Shown here: one piece after another, positions 58,901 through 64,000 of the stretch
Layout of the letters: every line of letters starts with the position of its first letter
How positions within the stretch are numbered: position 1 is the first letter of the stretch
The notes under the pieces: generated by a model
What the model was told of the DNA's origin: nothing
Databases searched by the model: none
Seen by the model: the letters and a program-made list of their open reading frames with translations, nothing else
Translations under genes and position numbers: made by a program
From: Helopsaltes ochotensis
Taxonomy: Eukaryota > Chordata > Aves > Passeriformes > Locustellidae
Direction: 5' to 3'
Assembly: GCA_013400155.1 (NCBI GenBank)
Contig: VXBM01000057.1
Location: 1,302,186 to 1,366,185, forward strand
DNA: 64,000 nucleotides

Positions 58901-61528
58901 GGTGTTGAACTCCAAAACAATACGATCCAACAGCAGTGGTCTGTCCATTGGTACTGGTAAGTAACCTGCCCTGGGGAGCTCTGGTTTAAGTCCACTCAGT
59001 GGTTAGTTTGAGTGGATGAAGTTTGATCCTGCAGCACGGTTTCTCTATGTTTGAAAGGCCACACAGAAGAGCTCAAAGGAAAGAAATCTAGTTGGTTCCA
59101 TGCATGGGAAGGGATGGCCCAAACCTGAGGAAGCGACAACTGAAGCAGAGAAGAAACAAAATGGGTACAGAGAGGCCTGTGTAGTTGAGGAGCTTCAATT
59201 TGACAAGGAAAAGCTGAGCGGAGTTCACTGAAGGGAGCTGATATGGGAAGGGGCTCTTATGGGGCAGTTGCTGTAGAGATGGAGTCCAGTTTCTTGGACC
59301 TGCGGGAGGGTTGCGACCAAGAAACTGCAGAACACTGCTGCACACAAGCCCTTACGGAGAAGCCTGCAGGGAGTGTTAGGAGCTAAACTGCTGAGGGAAA
59401 TAATGCTAGCATGTGCTCTCACCATGACCATACAGTACAAACTTGTGCATCTTCTCTGCTCCATCTAGGGTTTGGCAACAGGAATAGCACAGGTGGGGAA
59501 AAGTATAAAGTTTTCACTTCTGTTTGCTAGTGGCTCAGAGCTGCACAACTGGGGGAGGAGAGGAAGAGGATAATGAACAGGAAGCGGAAACCCCCAATCC
59601 CAGTGGAGGCTTTCGGGGAACCATGGAAGCAGATCGTGAGTTGGGGGGCTGGATCAGCACTACAGAAGCTAAGGGAGGCAACAGTGGTGACAGCAGCTCC
59701 TGCCCTGGCTGGCTGCGGCAGGTAATGTTGTTTCTCAGAAATGCCTTAAAATGGGGATCTAGGCTGGGAAAGCTGGGTGTCCCGTTCCACCTTTGAGGGA
59801 TACTCTGGTAGCTTCTTAGAGCCGTGTTGCACAGAACCCTTAAGGCCTCGCTGTCTGTTTAACCACAAGAGGGTGTTGTTGCATCAATTGAGAAGATGAA
59901 ATGACCTTCAGGAAGTTGGCAAGCCTGACTGAGCTGCATTTGTGTATCCAGGAGCTGGAGAATGCTGAATTCATCCCCATGCCTGACAGCCCCTTTCCTC
60001 TGAGCTTGGCATCTTCAGAGCCTGAGAAGGAGACTCTTCCTTACCAGAAACTTCAAGGACTCAAAGTGGCCTCTGAGGAACCTGTTGGATTAAACAAGCC
60101 CAAAACGGACCCCTGGGTAATGTTATCAAAGTGAATGCTTGGCTAAAAGCTCTTGGGAGCCATAAATGACAATGTTTGAATTTATGGGGAGAAGTGAGAG
60201 GAGACTGTTGGATTGCCTTAATTCATCTGGATGAGGAAAGGAGGGCTGGTGATAATCAGAGATGATGCTTCAAAGAGCAAAGAGAAAAATTACCAAGGAT
60301 CTAGAACACCAAGCTGATTCTTGGTCAGATTTAAAGTAATGAGATCAGTTCTGTGGGAAAAGGTGTATAATGCAATTGGAAAAAAAAGAGAAGCCAAGGG
60401 ATCAGAAGCCTAGCAGAAAATGGAAATTTAGAAAGCAGAATTTGTTCTGAGATAGGAAGAAGAATTGATATAGAAAATCAATGAGAAATTACAGCCTGTG
60501 AGACTACCTATTCTAGGAGTTTTCTGTCTCAAGAGCAGGCACGGATCCTACGCTAAGGAAAATGGGGGTAAACTGGCTGGATTTTGGTGATAGGAGGTCA
60601 GGAACAACCTTCCCAGGAAAAGAAGGAAGCTAGTGGCTTTTTACAAAAGACAGAGGGAGAAGTAGTTTGTTGGCCCTGCTTGCTAGAAGTTTGTCAGGTT
60701 GGGGAACAAGCTGGGAATACATTCTGAACATGTTTTTTTCTTATACAACTCCTGGCCTTGCACTCAAATCTGCCTGATTTCCTTCCATGTCTCTGCAGCC
60801 TACTTGCCTGAGTCCAACCTTACCATGTGGTGAAGGGAAGGATGCATCTCCTGGTGCAGGCTGCATGTGCAGTGCTCTGCAAGTGGAGGTGACGCACCTC
60901 CGAGGCCTGGTTTTACAGTGTCTGGATGATCAGAAGAAGCTGCAGCAGGAAACCATTCGTCTGAGTGCCCAACTCCAGCGGTTCTGCAGGAGGATGGAGG
61001 AAATGCAGCAGGTGAGAATCCGTCATCTGGGGACATATCCATGCTCAGGGCTCACCGTGCTCCTGCAGATTGTGGAGGCTGTGCGGAAGGAAACTGCTCT
61101 TAACACCATCTCTATCAGAGCAGAATTTAGTGGGACTAAGAAAGATAGAGGCCTGTTTCTTGTACAAGCTGCTGATGCAGGCTCTGACAGTAGCAAGACA
61201 GGAATGAAGCCAAGAAGAGTTTCCTCTGATGACACACCACTCTTTGAGGGAAGTGGGATTTACCTTTATTTCTCCTGATGAGAAGGGATGGGCAGTCAGA
61301 TGTTGCAAAGAGTCACAAATGGAGAATACAACTGGGCCTTGTGCAGCTTCTAGCTTTTCTGCAACTGGTTCTGGCGCTGTTTGGGTAACTGCTATGTTTT
61401 GACAGGTGAAGGTTCATTCCAAAGGAACACAGACAACCAAAGAGGAGATGGAAGTGGATCCGAAACCAGACATGGATTCAGATTCCTGGTGTCTCCTGGG
61501 AACGGACTCGTGCCGCTCCAACCTCTAG
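37751..61528 (+). CDS. NEK9: NEK9 (Nercc1 kinase), exons 2-22; exon 1 in gap
   Basis: NEK9 is a Ser/Thr kinase activated in mitosis downstream of CDK1 and PLK1. It phosphorylates NEK6/NEK7 and supports centrosome separation and spindle assembly. All 21 readable exons join in phase to 901 codons plus TAG; with the ~73 missing residues the protein would be about 974 aa (human 979). Domain order: kinase domain with ATP lysine (VVWKEV), HRDIK, DYG in place of DFG, and activation-loop Thr at the end of exon 5; a basic KRRR..KRPR nuclear-localisation-like segment; seven RCC1 repeats (exons 10-17) with VSCGD signatures; an acidic, Gly-containing linker; a coiled coil (exon 21); and a C-terminal KGTQT dynein light chain (DYNLL) binding motif. 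No frameshift or stop was found. A degenerate second copy of exon 12 abuts exon 11. Residue numbers in the exon entries follow human NEK9. Confidence 0.97.
37929..40941 (+). other. NEK9: NEK9 intron 2
   Basis: 3.0 kb of AT-rich DNA with T runs near 38768 and 39277. No gene or repeat family recognised. Confidence 0.7.
40942..40997 (+). CDS. NEK9: NEK9 exon 3 (kinase domain)
   Basis: With the carried G it encodes GGNLYDKILRQKDKLFEEE (19 codons), after the hinge. Acceptor TTTCAG, donor GAG|GTAATT. Confidence 0.97.
40998..41853 (+). other. NEK9: NEK9 intron 3
   Basis: 0.86 kb, T-rich, no feature recognised. Confidence 0.7.
41854..41924 (+). CDS. NEK9: NEK9 exon 4 (helix E to HR of HRD)
   Basis: MVVWYLFQIASAVSCIHRAG then ILH and the first two bases of the HRD arginine. 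Acceptor ATGTAG, donor AG|GTAAGT. Confidence 0.97.
41925..45708 (+). other. NEK9: NEK9 intron 4
   Basis: 3.8 kb; about half is an antisense CR1 element (43234-45190). It ends with a T-rich stretch and TTTCAG. Confidence 0.7.
43234..45190 (-). mobile_element. CR1 LINE, internally deleted, antisense in NEK9 intron 4
   Basis: On the minus strand the order is: endonuclease start (CTNAHSVGNKQKDLE.., 45133 downward), endonuclease end (DFNLLDVCWKLNIAE.., near 44696), a reverse-transcriptase segment with SGVPQGSVLGPVLFNIF (around 44170), the ORF2 end (HWNGLSREAVEPPSLEVFKK, near 43400), and the CR1 3' tail ending ATGATTCTA at 43234. Large parts between endonuclease and reverse transcriptase are missing. 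The catalytic ADD region is degraded to LADE, and frames shift, so it is dead. Both edges are approximate, the 5' edge most of all. Confidence 0.92.
45709..45814 (+). CDS. NEK9: NEK9 exon 5 (catalytic loop, DYG, activation loop)
   Basis: 36 codons starting with the split Arg of HRD: RDIKTLNIFL.., then [20 protein letters not shown]. DYG replaces the usual DFG, as in other NEK9 proteins. The final Thr corresponds to human T210, the activating phosphosite. Confidence 0.97.
45815..48681 (+). other. NEK9: NEK9 intron 5
   Basis: 2.9 kb; begins with a CR1 fragment (45957-46265). No gene recognised. Ends TTTTCCTAG. Confidence 0.7.
45957..46265 (-). mobile_element. CR1 LINE 3' fragment, antisense
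   Basis: The plus strand reads as the reverse of a CR1 3' end: ATGGTATCGTAGAATTAAGG, GGAAAAGACCTCTAAGGTCA and onward through the TTGAACACTTCCAGAAGTGG block shared with the larger copy in intron 4. Confidence 0.85.
48682..48813 (+). CDS. NEK9: NEK9 exon 6 (P+1 loop, helix F)
   Basis: 44 codons, LVGTPYYMSPELCQG.. to ..LKRTFDAT. Contains the TPYYMSPE substrate loop and the SDIWAVGCV helix F motif. Confidence 0.98.
48814..49790 (+). other. NEK9: NEK9 intron 6
   Basis: 0.98 kb; no feature recognised. Confidence 0.7.
49791..49901 (+). CDS. NEK9: NEK9 exon 7 (kinase C-lobe)
   Basis: 37 codons, NPLNLCVKIVQGNRAMEVDS to ..NSCLDQ. Donor CAG|GTTGGT is weaker than the others but supported by exact phase and homology. 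Confidence 0.96.
49902..50466 (+). other. NEK9: NEK9 intron 7
   Basis: 0.57 kb; no feature recognised. Confidence 0.7.
50467..50531 (+). CDS. NEK9: NEK9 exon 8 (kinase end, basic segment)
   Basis: DPEKRPTADELLEHPLLSKR then R and a split Arg. Contains the RPTADELL motif of helix I and the first half of a basic cluster. Confidence 0.97.
50532..51479 (+). other. NEK9: NEK9 intron 8
   Basis: 0.95 kb; contains a perfect 24-bp AT-rich palindrome (50887-50910). Confidence 0.7.
50887..50910. repeat. 24-bp perfect palindrome
   Basis: ATTTTGAATATA is followed directly by its exact reverse complement TATATTCAAAAT. It could extrude a cruciform. Confidence 0.9.
51480..51530 (+). CDS. NEK9: NEK9 exon 9 (linker with basic motif)
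   Basis: REMEEKVTLLNGPNKRP plus a split Arg. Together with KRRR from exon 8 it resembles a bipartite nuclear localisation signal, as reported between kinase and RCC1 domains of NEK9. Confidence 0.96.
51531..52264 (+). other. NEK9: NEK9 intron 9
   Basis: 0.73 kb; no feature recognised. Acceptor CTTGTGCAG. Confidence 0.7.
52265..52457 (+). CDS. NEK9: NEK9 exon 10 (RCC1 repeat 1)
   Basis: 65 codons, RSTTMNEAPIAVVTSRTSEV.. to ..KELYTWV. Contains the VYVWGGG and ARQVCAGNTHFAVVT halves of the first RCC1 blade. Confidence 0.97.
53270..53690 (-). mobile_element. LTR-like element, antisense (approximate ends)
   Basis: On the minus strand the segment shows a TATAAAA box (complement near 53463-53469), then about 130 bases later an AATAAA signal (complement near 53335-53345), then a pyrimidine-rich stretch ending ..TGACA at 53270. 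This order fits U3-R-U5 of a small solo LTR. No target duplication or internal genes were seen. Confidence 0.45.
53843..53879. repeat. Perfect 15-bp stem-loop, 7-base loop
   Basis: TTCTCATCTGCCAGG (53843-53857), loop TTCTCAG, and CCTGGCAGATGAGAA (53865-53879) pair without mismatch on the sense strand of NEK9 intron 10. Confidence 0.9.
54138..54282 (+). CDS. NEK9: NEK9 exon 11 (RCC1 repeat 2)
   Basis: 48 codons plus one base, NMQGGTKLHGQLGHGDRASY.. to ..DDFTVCIT. Has LGHGD and VSCGD signatures. Donor G|GTGAGA. Beyond the donor the frame stays open to TGA at 54444-54446 through a degenerate exon 12 copy. Confidence 0.97.
54283..54446 (+). pseudogene. Degenerate copy of NEK9 exon 12 fused to exon 11
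   Basis: The sequence directly after the exon 11 donor translates, in the exon 11 frame, to GESWKCFGSDCYRCVGIDK.. and aligns with exon 12 DEGQVYAFGSDYYGCIGVDK. 54299-54338 matches 55277-55316 at 32 of 40 bases by my count, and weaker similarity continues (FTTRLAQLC versus LTNAVEQVSC; KLHVLLI versus NHVAVLT). The frame ends at TGA 54444-54446. It has no acceptor of its own, so it is spliced out as intron in the canonical mRNA, but would be translated if the exon 11 donor were skipped. Confidence 0.65.
54447..55257 (+). other. NEK9: NEK9 intron 11, rest
   Basis: 0.8 kb after the exon 12 copy; no further feature recognised. Ends TCCTGCAG. Confidence 0.7.
55258..55458 (+). CDS. NEK9: NEK9 exon 12 (RCC1 repeat 3)
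   Basis: With the carried G it gives 67 codons plus one base, DEGQVYAFGSDYYGCIGVDK.. to ..EVYTWGCGEY. Has VSCGDNHVAVLT. Donor G|GTAGGT. Confidence 0.97.
55459..55876 (+). other. NEK9: NEK9 intron 12
   Basis: 0.42 kb; nothing recognised. Acceptor GATGCAG. Confidence 0.7.
55877..55923 (+). CDS. NEK9: NEK9 exon 13 (RCC1 repeat 4, start)
   Basis: GRLGLDSEEDHYTPQK, 16 codons with the split Gly; typical RCC1 GRLGLD motif. Confidence 0.97.
55924..56771 (+). other. NEK9: NEK9 intron 13
   Basis: 0.85 kb; nothing recognised. Acceptor CCACCTAG. Confidence 0.7.
56772..56927 (+). CDS. NEK9: NEK9 exon 14 (RCC1 repeats 4-5)
   Basis: 52 codons, VDVPKTLNIVSVHCGCDGTF.. to ..SGIINHD. VHCGCDG replaces the usual VSCGD, as in the human protein. 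Confidence 0.97.
56928..57354 (+). other. NEK9: NEK9 intron 14
   Basis: 0.43 kb with a near-perfect 25-bp palindrome at 57241-57265. Confidence 0.7.
57241..57265. repeat. 12-bp inverted repeat with 1-base centre
   Basis: ATTAAACCTAAA (57241-57252), A, and TTTAGGTTTAAT (57254-57265) are exact reverse complements. Confidence 0.9.
57355..57463 (+). CDS. NEK9: NEK9 exon 15 (RCC1 repeat 5)
   Basis: 36 codons plus one base, TYCEVPYATSLTLAKQLSFY.. to ..KTHTASID. Donor G|GTGAGA. Confidence 0.97.
57464..57982 (+). other. NEK9: NEK9 intron 15
   Basis: 0.52 kb; nothing recognised. Acceptor CCTCACAG. Confidence 0.7.
57983..58144 (+). CDS. NEK9: NEK9 exon 16 (RCC1 repeat 6)
   Basis: 54 codons plus one base, ERGRLLTFGSNKCGQLGVGD.. 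to ..CGDEFTIAATD. Donor G|GTGAGT. Confidence 0.98.
58145..58519 (+). other. NEK9: NEK9 intron 16
   Basis: 0.38 kb; nothing recognised. Confidence 0.7.
58520..58690 (+). CDS. NEK9: NEK9 exon 17 (RCC1 repeat 7)
   Basis: 57 codons plus one base, DNHIFAWGNGGNGRLAMTST.. to ..CRGWHTIIIV; last blade of the propeller. Donor G|GTAAGT. Confidence 0.98.
58897..58956 (+). CDS. NEK9: NEK9 exon 18 (post-RCC1 linker)
   Basis: [20 protein letters not shown], 20 codons; identical in my recollection to the human segment. Donor G|GTAAGT. Confidence 0.97.
58957..59530 (+). other. NEK9: NEK9 intron 18
   Basis: 0.57 kb; nothing recognised. Acceptor TTTGCTAG. Confidence 0.7.
59531..59721 (+). CDS. NEK9: NEK9 exon 19 (Gly/acidic linker)
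   Basis: 64 codons, VAQSCTTGGGEEEDNEQEAE.. to ..SCPGWLRQ. The poly-Gly run is only three residues here; the human protein has about nine. SGGFRGTMEADR is conserved. Confidence 0.96.
59952..60116 (+). CDS. NEK9: NEK9 exon 20 (regulatory linker)
   Basis: 55 codons, ELENAEFIPMPDSPFPLSLA.. to ..PKTDPW. Ser/Pro-rich with a conserved EFIPMPDSP core; the human counterpart carries mitotic phosphosites. Donor TGG|GTAATG. Confidence 0.95.
60117..60798 (+). other. NEK9: NEK9 intron 20
   Basis: 0.68 kb; nothing recognised. Confidence 0.7.
60799..61011 (+). CDS. NEK9: NEK9 exon 21 (coiled coil)
   Basis: 71 codons starting PTCLSPTLPC. The part from LQVEVTHLRGLVLQCLDDQK to MEEMQQ is a heptad-patterned coiled coil corresponding to the oligomerisation region of NEK9. 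The first ~25 residues diverge from human. The frame stays open into intron 21 up to 61278. Confidence 0.95.
61012..61405 (+). other. NEK9: NEK9 intron 21, with open frame in its first 267 bases
   Basis: The exon 21 frame continues 88 codons before TGA at 61276-61278. A good internal acceptor (CTCCTGCAG, ending 61069) precedes an AG-rich stretch. No family match known to me. Confidence 0.5.
61406..61528 (+). CDS. NEK9: NEK9 exon 22 (C-terminus)
   Basis: 40 codons plus TAG at 61526-61528. KGTQT is the DYNLL/LC8 binding motif; the ending DSDSWCLLGTDSCRSNL matches the human C-terminus closely. Confidence 0.98.
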   Translation: MKVHSKGTQTTKEEMEVDPKPDMDSDSWCLLGTDSCRSNL

Positions 61529-63915
61529 TCTCCTGAGCCCACCGGGATCCATCTAACTTCACAGCACACTAACCGAATGCAGAGAGCGGCTTTTCTGGCG
61601 TCAGGTCACTCGCAGACAAGGAGCGAGGCCGGAGGCTCCAGAGCAGCACCCATGTACGTTTGATATGAACTAGGAGTGAGTTTGAGAGGGGGAGGGCCCT
61701 TGAGCTCTAGGCCAGCTCAGTGATTGAAGCAGCAGCAGCTCCTCTTTGTACCTTATCTGTCAATTCTGCACATGAGGCAGAACGGCCCCATTATGGCGAT
61801 GGCTCCTGTAGCAGCTTGTGGCCCTTTCATTGTTTCACTGTTTCCCGGGAGCTGCCTTTGGGACCCCAGTATTCATCACTGCATCTCTAGATGAGAGGAG
61901 GAAACATGTTTTGTACTGAAGCTGGCTGAACCCTAAGACTTGCCACCTTCATTTCAGAGGGGTGAAGGACTAGGATTCTCTCCTTACCACATGGTAAGGC
62001 CCTGCTGGTGAGGCTGCTTCCCTCTGCTCAGGCACAGAGGGACCAGCGAATGTACCGTTCTGGAGGCAGTGGAGATGTTCCTCTTAGGGAGATAATAGTA
62101 GACAGCATGTCCCTGGCCTCGAGGCATAGCTTCTGGCCAAATGGCTGTTTCCACTGGTCTGCATAGACAAGAGTTTGAAGGCTTTATTCTGGGTGCTGAG
62201 GGCTTTCCAACTTCAGGCAATGCACCGAGATGAGTGAATCAGGTGTTTCCTGTAGCAGCAGTGGGGACTGTCTGAGATTGGATCTGTAGATCTCAGTTTC
62301 AGACCACCTGCCTTCCAACCAGATGCCAAGCATCTGGGCCTCAGACTAAGTTCCCCATTTCTTGCTCCAGCTGTTCAACTTGGTTTGAGTGCCAGAGTTT
62401 CTGGTTTCTTGGCATAAGCCTGTAGCTGCTCCCTGCTTGGCTTCTCTTCTGCTCAGTGCCTACACTCTGTGTGGGTGTGGGAAAAATCCGTGTTTTTCTA
62501 CTCAGTGTTCTGATGAAGCTGGAATGCCATTTCCTACCCAGAATAGGTCACTACTGTTGTGGTCACAGGATGTAGCCTTCCCCAAAGACCATGAATGATG
62601 AAATCTCAGTCCAGAATTCACCTTCTTTCAAGAAGTGAGAAGCTCTCCCAAGAAAATTGGAGATGGGAAGAGGTATGGTCTGATGCTCAAGATTTACTCA
62701 TTTTCTGTTAGAGAATGAGGTTAATTTTATTTCCCCTTAAATTTATTACCAAACTGACTTGGAAGTAAAGCTTATGGGATTGATAGGATCCCTGGGAGCA
62801 GCTAGCCTCCCCTGCCTTACATGGCACCTCCAAGGAGTCCTAAGTTCTCTCACCTTTGCTGTGAGAGTGGGGTTATGATTTCATCAGGCTTAAATGATTC
62901 CCATCAATGGCATGTTACTAGAATTGCCTTAGGTCTACTGGAGGTGGATATTGTATCACCTCTGACAGACAGACTTCTTTTGAGACACTCTTCCAGGGAA
63001 TCCAGCATTCCCCATTTGTCTCTAGAGGTGGATGCCAAACCATTTGCTTGTGACGTAATGCTCCTTAAATACTTCCTTGGTGCCTATTGCTAGTATCTGG
63101 GAGCCGAATCAAGTGCTGTCTTCCCAATGCAGTGTCCAGGGCAAGGATCGCTCCAGTGTGCCTGTCCATTGCTACCAAAAGCAGGGCAGAAGGAGAGCCC
63201 TCCTGGGAGGTGGTGAGAATTAGGTGCCCTGGTACAACCAGGCTTGTTTGCCCTTGTGACTCTGCTCTCCTTTCCCCCACGTGCGTTGGAGCCAGTTCTC
63301 AGGTCAGGGTCCCAGCTTGAGGGTTGTTGGTCACATGTAACAGTGCCTTTGAGGACTGAAAAGTTGCGCCTGAGCCATGTCCAATAAGCAAGCACCAAGC
63401 TGATGGGAGTCGCTCTCCTGCAGTGCACTGCTATCCTCATTTCTCAATGCTCTGCAGTTGGGAAGCTAGGTGCACAGACTGGATTCCCCTTGGATCTAGT
63501 GGAGGATTAGGGTTCCCAACAGAGGATGCCCTGTGCTCCACAATCTCATATGTGCCTTAGAGGATTCACGCTATCCAGGTTGTGCCTGTTACAGACCACG
63601 GATTTCACACCAGCCAGCTATGCAACAAAAAAAAGCAGTTTAAAGGTAGCACCTTTGTCTTGGGCTGAAAACAGAAAGACAGGCAGGCAGAAGTGCCTTT
63701 GAGCAGTTTCAAACCCTTTTTACTTCTCCCCTTCTTGCAGTGCTAGCTCCATATGTGTTGGTCTCCTGCTAGTGTTGCTACTGAGTTGTTGTAGTGGAAC
63801 ACAACTTATGCCTGCTCTGACACTCTGGCTGAAAACTAGTTTGTCGTTGTCTTTGAAAGGTTAAAGGGTGGAGTGGTTTGGAATTTCTGTTTAAATAAAT
63901 GTTTAAACTCATACT
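61529..63915 (+). other. NEK9: NEK9 3' UTR
   Basis: About 2.4 kb without recognised coding sequence, from the stop to just past the AATAAA at 63894. No earlier strong AATAAA was noticed. The length is inferred from the signal. Confidence 0.7.
63894..63899 (+). terminator. NEK9: NEK9 poly(A) signal
   Basis: AATAAA is followed within 30 bases by GT/T-rich CCTGTGTTTGAACTCTTTTT. Confidence 0.8.
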
Positions 63916-64000
63916 CCTGTGTTTGAACTCTTTTTCTCATCTTTTTTTTCCAAGAGAGGAAAGGGAAATATGCATATAGTCATCTGGTTTTGTGGCATTC

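Noticed and set aside
1..64000. tRNA, rRNA or snRNA genes
   Set aside because: No cloverleaf box A/box B pairs or known small RNA sequences were recognised by eye. A tRNAscan or Infernal search would be needed to exclude them fully.

Overview
The window is vertebrate nuclear DNA, most likely from a bird. Genes are split into many small exons with GT..AG introns. It holds CR1 LINE copies on both strands, including a long endonuclease/reverse-transcriptase remnant, plus two LTR-like elements. Introns are compact, and the two GC-rich promoter regions are assembly gaps (runs of N), as is common in avian assemblies.

Two protein genes are recognised, both on the + strand and head to tail. TMED10 (p24-delta cargo receptor) spans about 16.3-30.2 kb: exons 2-5 are readable and exon 1 must lie in the N gap at 16265-16660. 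NEK9 (NIMA-related kinase 9) spans about 36.3-63.9 kb: exons 2-22 are all readable with intact reading phase (901 codons plus stop), and exon 1 must lie in the N gap at 36253-36647. TMED10 next to NEK9 is the conserved vertebrate order (human 14q24.3, where FOS follows on the TMED10 side). FOS itself is not in the window.

Layout: 1-16.2 kb is intergenic. It has a GC-rich left edge, a 9-bp-unit minisatellite at 5.4-5.6 kb, simple repeats and a probable solo LTR at 7.7-8.5 kb. 16.2-30.2 kb is TMED10. 30.2-36.2 kb is intergenic, or possibly TMED10 distal 3' UTR. 36.2-63.9 kb is NEK9, with CR1 copies in introns 4 and 5 and an LTR-like element in intron 10. The NEK9 3' UTR ends at a polyadenylation signal at 63894.

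The two genes act separately. TMED10 cycles between ER and Golgi as a coat-binding cargo receptor. NEK9 is a mitotic kinase acting upstream of NEK6/NEK7 in spindle assembly. The most unusual observation is a degenerate, in-frame copy of NEK9 exon 12 fused directly to the 3' end of exon 11, inside intron 11. No new multi-gene system was found. The remaining points of interest are exact palindromes and hairpins, a three-residue insertion in TMED10 relative to mammals, and extended open frames at two NEK9 exon ends.
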